The notes under the pieces were generated by a model. It did no database searches and had not been told where the DNA came from. It was given only the letters and a program-made list of their open reading frames with translations. Of a stretch of DNA of 64,000 bases, positions 35,969 through 44,319 are shown piece by piece. Origin of the DNA: an uncultured Dysgonomonas sp. (lineage in GTDB: Bacteria; Bacteroidota; Bacteroidia; Bacteroidales; Dysgonomonadaceae); NCBI RefSeq assembly GCF_900079725.1, contig NZ_LT599032.1:1952209-2016208 (forward strand), given 5' to 3'. Both the position numbers and the translations under genes were made by a program. Every line of letters begins with the position of its first letter. Position 1 is the stretch's first letter.

Positions 35969-38377
35969 ATGAGGAAAATTATTTTTCTAAGCCTATTACT
36001 TATTCTCAATATATCATTTGTTGTTGCACAGACAATAAAGGGAAGAGTACTTGATGATAATGGACAACCTTTAGCTTCGGCTACTGTTGTTATTAAAGAA
36101 TTGCAAAAAGGAGTATCCACTGATAATGAAGGAAAATTCAGATTTGTACGTCTACCAAAAAGAGAACTTACTGTAGAGGTGAGTTTTGTAGGTTATAACA
36201 ATAATGAAAAAAAGGTAAATCTTTCTGATGATCAGGAAATACATCTTCAATTTAACATGGTGCCAAATACCAATCTGAATGAAGTGGAAGTATTCGGTGA
36301 ACGATATAAACAACCTGAAAAGCTGGATGCGATTACACGTATGCCGCTTCGCCCAAGCGAACAGATACAAAGTATATCGGTTATTTCGGATAAAGTGATA
36401 GCCGAACAAGGTGCATTGACCGTAACCGAGGCAATACGAAATGTTCCGGGTGTTATTCTTTTCGGCTCATACGGTGGAGTAAAAGAAAGCTTCTCCAGCA
36501 GAGGATTTAGAGGCATTCCGGTTTTGAAAAACGGGGTTAGAACAGATTCTCAGTTTCAGACTGCATCGATCCTTACCGACATGCAAGGTGTAGAAAGCAT
36601 TCAGATGATAAAAGGCTCTGCAGCGATTACACAAGGAGTGATTACCGATATAGGAAATGCAGGAGGCGTGATCAATGTTGTAACAAAGACACCTAAGTTT
36701 GTAAACGGAGGAGAGGTTGGCGTACGTGCAGGCAGTTGGGGACAGTTTCGCCCTACATTCGACGTACAGTCTGTACTGGATAAAGGGAAGACTGTTGCTT
36801 TCAGATTGAATGGCGCTTATGAGCGTTCGGATAATTATCGCCCGATCGTTTCCTTGAACAAAGTGTATATCAATCCATCTTTGGAATGGAGACCTGATGA
36901 AAAAACCACAGTAACTCTCGAGATGGATTATATGAATGATGACAGAACTCCGGTTTCGAGTGCAATAAATCTAGCCGACGGCGGTACAGAAGCGATGTAC
37001 GAGATACCTCACGATAAGTTCCTTGGCACCAAGGCAGATAATATAAACACAAAAACACTTACATATGCAGCTCGCATAACACGCCAGATTGCGGACAAAG
37101 TGAGCGTTAGGGCTGCCTATTTCGGATCTTCTTACAAATTTGATAATTTGAATACATCTATTGGAACAAAAGCTATTAAGGATGATTATAATGTAAGAGG
37201 TAGATCATTGACAAGAAACATGAGAGATGACAAGAATTCAACATTCCAGCTGGACCTGGTAGGTAAAGACATCTATACAGGAAGTATTAAACACACATTC
37301 CAGCTAGGTTTCGACTATAGAACAGCGGATGTATCCACCACCAGCTATTCGTCTTATCCGTTAGGAAATATAGATATTGTAAATTCTCCTTCTATACCAA
37401 ATGATATAAGCCAGGACTCCATCATAAAATATATAAAACCAAACACTCCTGTTGATACATACTATTCTACATATGGCATTATGGCTCAGGAGGTAATGAC
37501 TATAAACGATTACGTAAAAGCAATTTTGGGACTTCGCTACAGTTCTATCTCTACGAATAATACCGGTGGTGGTGTAACTACAGAAGATGCATGGAACCCG
37601 ATGGTAGGAGTAATGGTTACTCCTTTAAAAAACATGAATTTATTCGGCTCATATACAACTAGTACCAATCTTAGAAATGCAGCAAACATCCTGGAAGATA
37701 GAGTAACCCTTGCAGGTCCTGCGACAACAAAACAATGGGAGTTCGGTATTAAATCAGACTGGCTGAATGAAAGATTGCGCTTTAACTTTACGTATTTTGA
37801 TATACTTACCGATAATCTTACCAATTCGGAATATGAATATAATGAAGAAACAGGGAATCAGGTAACTACAGGCTACTATTACAAAGCAGGAGACCTGAAG
37901 AGAAATGGGATAGAAGTGGAATTAAGCGGACGTATACTTACCAATTTACAGGTGATGCTGGGATACTCATACACGAATGCCAAATACAAGAACAGTCCGT
38001 CATACGAAGAAGGGTCTGCTCCTATAAATGCAGCTAAACATACGGCAAACGGATGGGTATACTACACTTTGGACAGAAGTCCGCTGAAAGGTTTATCTAT
38101 TGGCCTTGGCGCCTACTATGTAGGCAAGCGTCCTGTGGATGACTTCTCGCTGAAACCAAATGGACATGAAGGCACGCTTACCGGGACAAAACCGTTCGAT
38201 ATGCCGGCCTATACAACCGTGAATGCTCAGTTGGCTTATACTTACGGCAAGGTGACTACCCGTGTGTTCTTCAACAATATATTTGATGAGGTAGGATATA
38301 ATTCATACTTCCGTGGAGGCTTTATCAACCAGATAGACCCGCGTAATTTTGCAGCAGTGGTTTCGTACCGTTTCTAA
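35969..38377 (+). CDS. TonB-dependent siderophore-type receptor
   Basis: An 802-residue outer-membrane receptor. The signal peptide ends near FVVAQ (residue 21). A carboxypeptidase-regulatory-like domain (about 22-105; GRVLDDNGQPLASATVVIKE) precedes the plug (about 125-245; TVTEAIRNVPGVILFGSYGG, SSRGFRGIPVLKNGVR). The barrel ends in NFAAVVSYRF, with a terminal aromatic. The plug is of the siderophore-receptor kind rather than SusC. The following PepSY protein, common beside iron-siderophore receptors, supports iron uptake. The actual ligand is unknown. No Fur box was confidently seen. Confidence 0.9.
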   Translation: MRKIIFLSLLLILNISFVVAQTIKGRVLDDNGQPLASATVVIKELQKGVSTDNEGKFRFVRLPKRELTVEVSFVGYNNNEKKVNLSDDQEIHLQFNMVPNTNLNEVEVFGERYKQPEKLDAITRMPLRPSEQIQSISVISDKVIAEQGALTVTEAIRNVPGVILFGSYGGVKESFSSRGFRGIPVLKNGVRTDSQFQTASILTDMQGVESIQMIKGSAAITQGVITDIGNAGGVINVVTKTPKFVNGGEVGVRAGSWGQFRPTFDVQSVLDKGKTVAFRLNGAYERSDNYRPIVSLNKVYINPSLEWRPDEKTTVTLEMDYMNDDRTPVSSAINLADGGTEAMYEIPHDKFLGTKADNINTKTLTYAARITRQIADKVSVRAAYFGSSYKFDNLNTSIGTKAIKDDYNVRGRSLTRNMRDDKNSTFQLDLVGKDIYTGSIKHTFQLGFDYRTADVSTTSYSSYPLGNIDIVNSPSIPNDISQDSIIKYIKPNTPVDTYYSTYGIMAQEVMTINDYVKAILGLRYSSISTNNTGGGVTTEDAWNPMVGVMVTPLKNMNLFGSYTTSTNLRNAANILEDRVTLAGPATTKQWEFGIKSDWLNERLRFNFTYFDILTDNLTNSEYEYNEETGNQVTTGYYYKAGDLKRNGIEVELSGRILTNLQVMLGYSYTNAKYKNSPSYEEGSAPINAAKHTANGWVYYTLDRSPLKGLSIGLGAYYVGKRPVDDFSLKPNGHEGTLTGTKPFDMPAYTTVNAQLAYTYGKVTTRVFFNNIFDEVGYNSYFRGGFINQIDPRNFAAVVSYRF

Positions 38378-38524
38378 GACGAATCACCATTTATGATTAC
38401 GGGACAATAAGAAAATCATTATTTATTGGGATTGCAGGTTGTTACAATTAGTCCGAAATTTGCAGAGATGATAGTTGATTTAATCTGCTTCAATTCTCAA
38501 AAAGATATAGATTAAAGAATTACT

Positions 38525-38532
38525 TAACTTTG
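38525..38532 (+). promoter_or_regulatory. -7 box before the PepSY gene
   Basis: TAACTTTG fits TAnnTTTG and would start RNA near 38538, just ahead of the hairpin at 38542. No -33 box is evident at 19-21 nt, so the call is tentative. Confidence 0.4.
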
Positions 38533-38541
38533 ATGATAGTT

Positions 38542-38586
38542 GTTCCGATGAATTGTTTGATAGTCAATCCATCGGAACTTTTTTTT
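38542..38586 (+). terminator. Intrinsic terminator or leader attenuator before PepSY gene
   Basis: Arms GTTCCGATG (38542-38550) and CATCGGAAC (38570-38578) are perfect; after one A-C mismatch, ATTG/CAAT extends the stem over a 9-nt loop. Eight T follow directly (38579-38586). The ATG of the PepSY gene is only 20 nt further. It may end the receptor transcript, attenuate the downstream gene, or end a short RNA. Confidence 0.8.
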
Positions 38587-38605
38587 AGAATACAGAAATA
38601 CATTT

Positions 38606-39730
38606 ATGCGTAAATTTCTCAAACAGCTACACAAATGGCTTTCGATTCCGGTGGGAATCATTATTACAATAGTTTGTCTTACCGGAGCAATACTTGTATT
38701 TCAGGATGAAATACTTCAACTTTCAAATCCTTCTCATTATTTTGTAAAAGAGGTAAAAGGCAACCCTATACCATTGGATGAACTGATACCAATGGTAAAT
38801 GCTCAACTAGACAGTAATACTGTGGCCAGTGTACAAATACTGGACAATCCGGAGCGCACCTACACAATGACTCTCAAAGAAGGTTTCCGTATATCAGCCT
38901 TTGTTAACCAATATACAGGTGAAGTAACCGGAATGTATAAATTCAGGGAAAGCCCGTTCTTTACCATTATGTCGCTTCACCGTTGGTTATTGGACGGCGG
39001 ACGCACATGGGGAAAATATACAGTAGGTATTTCTACTCTGATATTCGTATTTATTCTTATCAGCGGTTTTATAGTATGGATGCCCCGGCGACTAAATAAG
39101 AGCCGTTTCAAAATTCAGTTTCGTAAAGGAGGGAAGCGTCTATGGTACGACCTGCACAATGTGCTTGGAGCGTACGCCTGCCTCGTATTACTGATATGTG
39201 CCCTTACAGGAATGGTGTGGTCTTTCGAGTGGTACAGAAACGGAGTATTCAAGTTGTTTGGAGTGGAAGCACCCAAGGAACATGGACACGGAGGGGGCAA
39301 CCGCGGAGGCGGAGGAAGAGGTAAGGAAGGCAAAAAAGAAGAACTGAATATAGCAAACTGGCAAACAGTATTCAATACATTAAAAGCAGCCAATCCGGAT
39401 TATGAATATATCCGTGTGCAGGACAAATCAGCAACAGTACATTTAAAGTCATCCGTCACATCGCGTGCCACTGATAAGTATGACTTCGATAAAAACACCG
39501 GAGAGATAACAAAAATCACTCTGTTTAAAGATCAGGAAGGAACAACCAAAGTGTGGGCATGGGTATATAGCCTGCATGTAGGGAATTACTGGGGCATCTG
39601 GTCGAAAATATTCACTTGTTTCTTTTCTCTAGTGGGCGCAAGCCTACCCATTACAGGCTATTACATCTTCTTCGCAAAGAGAAGGGAAAGAGCTAAAGTA
39701 AGAGCAAGAAAAGAAATACGCAAAAGTTAA
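38606..39730 (+). CDS. PepSY-associated transmembrane protein (siderophore/iron-uptake type)
   Basis: A 374-residue inner-membrane protein. It opens with LKQLHKWLSIPVGIIITIVCLTGA-like sequence (TM1 about 13-34), the classic PepSY_TM start. A periplasmic PepSY domain follows (about 50-130), then TM2 (about 143-163), TM3 (about 190-210), a second periplasmic stretch and a final TM (about 335-355). Relatives (PiuB/FhuF-neighbour class) are thought to help reduce or release siderophore iron in the periplasm. A Gly/His-rich stretch near residues 225-240 (GHGGGNRGGGGRG) could bind metal, which is inference. It follows the siderophore-type receptor. Confidence 0.88.
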   Translation: MRKFLKQLHKWLSIPVGIIITIVCLTGAILVFQDEILQLSNPSHYFVKEVKGNPIPLDELIPMVNAQLDSNTVASVQILDNPERTYTMTLKEGFRISAFVNQYTGEVTGMYKFRESPFFTIMSLHRWLLDGGRTWGKYTVGISTLIFVFILISGFIVWMPRRLNKSRFKIQFRKGGKRLWYDLHNVLGAYACLVLLICALTGMVWSFEWYRNGVFKLFGVEAPKEHGHGGGNRGGGGRGKEGKKEELNIANWQTVFNTLKAANPDYEYIRVQDKSATVHLKSSVTSRATDKYDFDKNTGEITKITLFKDQEGTTKVWAWVYSLHVGNYWGIWSKIFTCFFSLVGASLPITGYYIFFAKRRERAKVRARKEIRKS

Positions 39731-39766
39731 TTAACGTTTGAGCGTTATCTCACGGGTAAAAAACAG

Positions 39767-39774
39767 TATCTTTG
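39767..39774 (+). promoter_or_regulatory. -7 box of the second GH2 gene
   Basis: TATCTTTG matches TAnnTTTG and lies 38 nt before the ATG at 39813. The -33 region is weak. Confidence 0.5.
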
Positions 39775-39812
39775 TCTGACCTATTTAATCAAAAACAATA
39801 AAGTCAGAACCC

Positions 39813-42671
39813 ATGATTAACGAACAACAAAAATTGTATCTGAAAGGTACGGTGATACTACTTCTGTTTATGGTATCATCTACAAATTTCAAAGCACAAC
39901 AGTTAACTAACTTATGGACGGGACTCCGCCAACATCAGCCTCAATCGGAATTACCGAAGGGCAATGCTTCATTTCAGGAAGCAAAAAGAATTGCAAAAGA
40001 AAACTTACCTACTAAGTTAATCCCAACCCAAGAGGGAGAATGGATTATTACTCAGGGCTGGGAAATGACCGACGGAGCAACGGCAATTGAATCCGGAAAG
40101 TCAATCTTCGATCCGCAACTGAATACGGCAACATGGTACAACGCCACTGTTCCCGGCACAGTACTTACCACATTGGTAAATCAGGGAGTCTATCCCGATC
40201 CGTTTTTCGGATTGAATAATATGAATATCCCCGATTCGCTGAGCCGTACCGATTGGTGGTACAGATGCAAATTTACTATTCCGCAAGATATTGCCGACAG
40301 GCAATTGCACCTCCTCTTCAATGGTATAAATTACCGTGCAGAAGTGTATCTGAACGGAAAAAGGCTGGGTAGTATAAAAGGAGCTTTCATTCGTGGCGAA
40401 TTTGATGTAACAAATATCGTAAACCCGAATTCGGAAAATATACTGGCCGTTCACATCCTTCCTCCCAATAATCCGGGAATACCTCACGAGCAATCGATGA
40501 TTGCCGGACAAGGTTTGAACGGAGGAGTACTCAGCACAGACGGGCCAACGTTCATATCTTCTATCGGCTGGGACTGGATTCCGGGTATTCGCGACCGTAA
40601 TACGGGTATCTGGCAGGATGTAAGGCTCAGATCGAGCGGTGATGTATTGATCGGCGATCCGTTGGTGACAACAGATATTCTCCTACCTGATACTACCCAA
40701 GCAAAAATAACTATCCGTACCAATATCCGTAATATAAGTTCAAAAACAATAAACGGTACGCTCTCTGCCGAAATAGAAAACATCAATATCAGCATCCCTT
40801 ATTCGCTGAAAGCTAATGAGGAAAAAGCATTGGTTTTCAGCCCGGAGGAGTATAAGGAACTGAATATAAAGAATCCCCGCCTGTGGTGGCCGAATGGCTA
40901 CGGCAACCCGGAATTATATGATATGAAACTAACTGCCCGGACAAATAGCAGTACCTCGGACACCAAGAAAGTACGTTTCGGCATCCGTGAGATGTCATAT
41001 GAACTGATGGTGAGTGATAATAACCAAAATAAAAGGGTGCTTTATACGCCAAACTCAACAACAAATAAAGGAAACCCTATATTCGATTATGAAAAAAGGG
41101 CTTTCTTTACCAAAGATAATCAACTGCCTACAATTACCAAAGGCGCAGACGTATCCGGATTGGAAACATTGCCAGCCGACGACCCCATTGGCCCTTTCCT
41201 TGCAATCAGGGTAAACGGAATGAGGATATTCTGTCGTGGCGGTAACTGGGGAATGGACGACGGCATGAAACGGGTATCGAGGGAGCGTATAGAGCCATAT
41301 GTACGTTTGCATCGTGATGCCAATTTCAATATTATCCGCAACTGGACAGGAGAATCGACCGAAGAAGTATTTTATAGTCTTTGTGATGAATACGGCATGC
41401 TGGTTTGGAACGACTTCTGGATTACCACAGACGATACTGTGGAGCCAAGCGACTTCGACCTGTTTGTTAAGAATGCTACTGATGTAGTACGCCGTTACCG
41501 CAATCATCCGTCTATCGCTATCTGGTGTCCGCGCAATGAAGGCTTTGCCCCGGAAGGAATGAGCGAAATGCTAACAAAAATGGTCGCAAAAGAAGACCCT
41601 ACCCGTCATTATCATGGTCAGTCCCGTTTTCTGAATATGGGAACAAGTGGCCCGTGGGGATACTTTAAAGACCCGTCACTCTATTATACCCAAAACGCAA
41701 AAGGCTTTAATACCGAGATGGGTAGTTATGCCATCCCTACAGCAAATACGATTCGCAAATTCATAGCCCCGGAAGATCAATGGCCGATAAATGATGTATG
41801 GGCATACCACGACCTGCATCACACAACCCAGAACTTCGGAGACTTTATGAATGCAGTAAACCGTTATGGAGAAGCCGACAGCATGGAGGATTTTGTACGC
41901 AAATCGCAATTCGTCACATACGATGCATGGCGCAATATGCTCGAAGCGTGGAATAGCAAAATGTGGAACAATACGACAGGCCTTGTACTATGGATGAGCC
42001 ATCCGGCATGGCCGAGTATGATCTGGCAAACATACACTTACGATTATGAAACTCCGGGCTCATATTTCGGAGCAAAGAAGGCTTGCGAACCGGTACATAT
42101 ACAGATGAATCTACCGGATAATGATGTGATGATTATTAATACGACATTACACGATTATAAATCGGTGACAGCTAGTATCAGGTATATAAGCCTGCAAGGG
42201 AAAGTGTTGTATAAAAAAGACATAAAACTGGATGCTAAAGCAAACTCATCCTCTAAGTGTTTTGTTCCTGAAAATGTGAATAGTTTGCCTAAGCTATATC
42301 TGGCCCGTTTAGAGATGAAAGATGTAAAAAGAAAAACGATTTCGACAAATGACTATTGGATGACTGACGGCAATAATGATTCATACAAGGACATGAACAC
42401 GCTGCCTGCTGTAGATGTAGTTGTAAAAGCTATAAACACTAAAGGCAAAACATTGGTAGAGGTATCAAATCCATCAAAAGTATTGGTCGCCGCCCTAAAG
42501 CTGAATGCAGTAGATAAAAACACAAATGAGATACTGCTTCCGGCGTATTTCTCTGATGGCTATATCAATTTATTGCCCGGAGAGAAGAGAACCGTAGAAT
42601 TGACATTGCCTCAGCATTTAACGGGTAACTATAAGGTTATAGCCGAAGGGTATAATGCCAAAAGCAAGTAA
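39813..42671 (+). CDS. Exported GH2 exo-beta-mannosidase/glucosaminidase-like enzyme
   Basis: A 952-residue secreted hydrolase with an N-terminal signal (hydrophobic 10-22, ending about FKAQ). Domains in order are the sugar-binding jelly roll (ATVPGTVLTTLVNQG; DWWYRCKFTIP), an Ig-like domain, the TIM barrel from about IRVNGMRIFCRGGNWGMDDG, and two C-terminal beta-sandwiches. The acid/base is Glu576 in WCPRNEGFAPEG and the nucleophile Glu635 in GFNTEMGSY. The layout resembles exo-beta-glucosaminidases and plant-type endo-beta-mannosidases rather than LacZ. The Pro-Arg before Asn-Glu replaces the usual Gly. It stands alone behind its own -7 box. Confidence 0.85.
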   Translation: MINEQQKLYLKGTVILLLFMVSSTNFKAQQLTNLWTGLRQHQPQSELPKGNASFQEAKRIAKENLPTKLIPTQEGEWIITQGWEMTDGATAIESGKSIFDPQLNTATWYNATVPGTVLTTLVNQGVYPDPFFGLNNMNIPDSLSRTDWWYRCKFTIPQDIADRQLHLLFNGINYRAEVYLNGKRLGSIKGAFIRGEFDVTNIVNPNSENILAVHILPPNNPGIPHEQSMIAGQGLNGGVLSTDGPTFISSIGWDWIPGIRDRNTGIWQDVRLRSSGDVLIGDPLVTTDILLPDTTQAKITIRTNIRNISSKTINGTLSAEIENINISIPYSLKANEEKALVFSPEEYKELNIKNPRLWWPNGYGNPELYDMKLTARTNSSTSDTKKVRFGIREMSYELMVSDNNQNKRVLYTPNSTTNKGNPIFDYEKRAFFTKDNQLPTITKGADVSGLETLPADDPIGPFLAIRVNGMRIFCRGGNWGMDDGMKRVSRERIEPYVRLHRDANFNIIRNWTGESTEEVFYSLCDEYGMLVWNDFWITTDDTVEPSDFDLFVKNATDVVRRYRNHPSIAIWCPRNEGFAPEGMSEMLTKMVAKEDPTRHYHGQSRFLNMGTSGPWGYFKDPSLYYTQNAKGFNTEMGSYAIPTANTIRKFIAPEDQWPINDVWAYHDLHHTTQNFGDFMNAVNRYGEADSMEDFVRKSQFVTYDAWRNMLEAWNSKMWNNTTGLVLWMSHPAWPSMIWQTYTYDYETPGSYFGAKKACEPVHIQMNLPDNDVMIINTTLHDYKSVTASIRYISLQGKVLYKKDIKLDAKANSSSKCFVPENVNSLPKLYLARLEMKDVKRKTISTNDYWMTDGNNDSYKDMNTLPAVDVVVKAINTKGKTLVEVSNPSKVLVAALKLNAVDKNTNEILLPAYFSDGYINLLPGEKRTVELTLPQHLTGNYKVIAEGYNAKSK

Positions 42672-42779
42672 CGTATAAAGACTTTTATACAGAAAGATTT
42701 GTAACCGTATTTGTATGACAAAAATGCGGTTACTTTTTATAAAAAGCCGCTATCAGTATAGTTGCTTATATTAATCAGT

Positions 42780-43131
42780 AGTTAAGTTTTAACGTTCGAT
42801 TTTTTCTAACGCACCTGTCGGCTTGTTTTTCATTTTGCCTTGATGCAAAACGAAACAAAAAATCAAGGCTGCATCCCTCCGGCGACCCAAAACCGCAACT
42901 CCGGTGGGGCAAAATAATACGGAATCATCTTTAGCCGGATTATCAGCCGTGTATAACAGCAGCCGTATTTTGCCCTACACCTCCGCTTTACGGATTGGGT
43001 ACCCCGCCTGCGAGGTGAGGCCGGAATCGCGGCGCGACGACAGGACAAAGGTTCTTCAGGCTCTGGCCATACGTGCGTCAGCCGACTCGTAACTGCCCAC
43101 AGGCGTAGTAACTTGTAACTAAAAAAACAAT
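42780..43131. repeat. GC-rich structured intergenic repeat
   Basis: A GC-rich island in AT-rich surroundings. It opens with a perfect hairpin GCCTTGAT (42837-42844) / ATCAAGGC (42862-42869). Next is a nested imperfect palindrome in which GGGCAAAATA...CGG (42907-42922) faces CCGTATTTTGCCC (42963-42975) and flanking CCG/GGTG and ACCC/GGGT arms also match. It ends with CTCGTAACTGCCCACAGGCG, related to a module near 11200. No plausible gene covers it. It resembles a decayed miniature element. Confidence 0.6.
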
Positions 43132-43249
43132 ATTTAATCCCAACGACTAATCCATTAAACTTTATGTTAAAAAAGACAATCATTTCCATCTGCATTTATC
43201 TATACTGAAAAACAATTGATGAAATCGTCTAGACTTTTTATTTTCATAT

Positions 43250-43332
43250 CTTTTTGTCATGCTGACAATAGGAAGCATCTCGTTTCTCAAGAGATTTTTC
43301 ACTCCGTTCAAAATGACAAAGAGGGTATTTGT
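43250..43332. repeat. REP-like inverted element
   Basis: TTTGTCAT (from about 43253) and ATGACAAA (to about 43320) bracket GAAGCATCTCGTTTCTCAAG and TTCACTCCGTTCA. It is a short relative of the interior of the MITE-like copies at 2307 and 29268. Confidence 0.65.
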
Positions 43333-43395
43333 CTCATAATGTTACCAGATTCAAAAAAGTATAGACGACTTCGATAATAAAAAATTTTTAATCTT

Positions 43396-44064
43396 ATGGC
43401 AAAGTATAACGAGAGTGTGGCAGAAACGATTGTTTCGCTGATAGAGGATGATTTTTGTTCAGTAGCGGAAATTTGCAGGGTGACGGGTATCAGCCGAAAG
43501 ACTTTCTACTGCTGGAAAGAGACTGTGCCGGGTTTGGCTAAAGAAATATTCGACGCGGAATGCAGGCGTGAAAACAGGGTTAGGCAAATGTTATATTCAT
43601 CCCTTAAAAAGAGGCTGGACGGGTATATGATGGTAGAAGAGAAAGAAACATTCCTGCCGGACGAACTTGAACCGGAAAAACTGGTTCTACAATCGAAAGT
43701 TATCCGCAGGAAATATTGCCTGCCAGATCTGAAAACAATTAAACTGTTACTGGACAGGCAGGATAGAATTGCTCTTTCCAAAAAGAATGAGGAAGATATC
43801 CCAGAAGAGATGGATATACATATCATCGACAAAACTACTCCAACTGATATCGAAAATGAAATAACTGAACACATCGAGGAAAGCGAGATTGTTCCGGCAG
43901 AGGAAAAAGAAAGCCTTGTTGATGACCCCGAAGAAGCTGAAGTAAAGATAATGCTTGACAGGCTGTACAGGCTCAAGGCTGAGCGGATGCGCACGATAAA
44001 AGCGAGTAATAACCATCCGGTATTCAGTCCGGCAGGAAAGAGAGGAAAGAAACGGAGAAAATAA
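43396..44064 (+). CDS. Phage-terminase-small-subunit-like HTH protein (phBC6A51 type)
   Basis: A 222-residue soluble protein. Residues 8-36 make a helix-turn-helix (VSLIEDDFCSVAEICRVTGI SRKTFYCWK), as in phage DNA-packaging and transposase recognition domains. Helical segments follow (AECRRENRVRQMLYSSLKKR). A very acidic middle (about 135-185) precedes a strongly basic tail, KRGKKRRK. The best match I can name is the phBC6A51-type or terminase-small-subunit-like family found singly in many Bacteroidales. No large terminase, portal or other phage gene is present, so packaging is unlikely here. It may be a domesticated DNA-binding protein. Flanked by repeat-rich gaps. Confidence 0.7.
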   Translation: MAKYNESVAETIVSLIEDDFCSVAEICRVTGISRKTFYCWKETVPGLAKEIFDAECRRENRVRQMLYSSLKKRLDGYMMVEEKETFLPDELEPEKLVLQSKVIRRKYCLPDLKTIKLLLDRQDRIALSKKNEEDIPEEMDIHIIDKTTPTDIENEITEHIEESEIVPAEEKESLVDDPEEAEVKIMLDRLYRLKAERMRTIKASNNHPVFSPAGKRGKKRRK

Positions 44065-44221
44065 TTATTTTATGTTACTTGTGTCACCTTTTTTTAACAG
44101 TCTGATATCTCCCGGTTACATTTATATCAAGGATTAATTACATCTCTTAAAATGCTAGAATTTTCGCCTAATATTTTACATTGTAGTTCCTTTTTTATCA
44201 CTACTTTAACAAATAAACAAT

Positions 44222-44229
44222 TATCTTTG
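44222..44229 (+). promoter_or_regulatory. -7 box of the TonB receptor-DUF4249 pair
   Basis: TATCTTTG is a full match to TAnnTTTG, giving a leader of about 85 nt before the ATG at 44320. The -33 region is AT-rich without a clear box. Confidence 0.5.
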
Positions 44230-44319
44230 TCTAAAACCTAAAAAAGGAAACACTAAATAAAACAACAGTTTTTCCGTTGAGATTGAGTATGGCTTATTGT
44301 TAGCCCTAAAAGATAAGAT

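Noticed and set aside
42863-43195. 110-codon minus-strand frame over the GC-rich repeat
   Set aside because: The product is rich in Arg, Pro and Cys from GC-rich DNA and crosses several palindromes; it is probably a by-product of the repeat.
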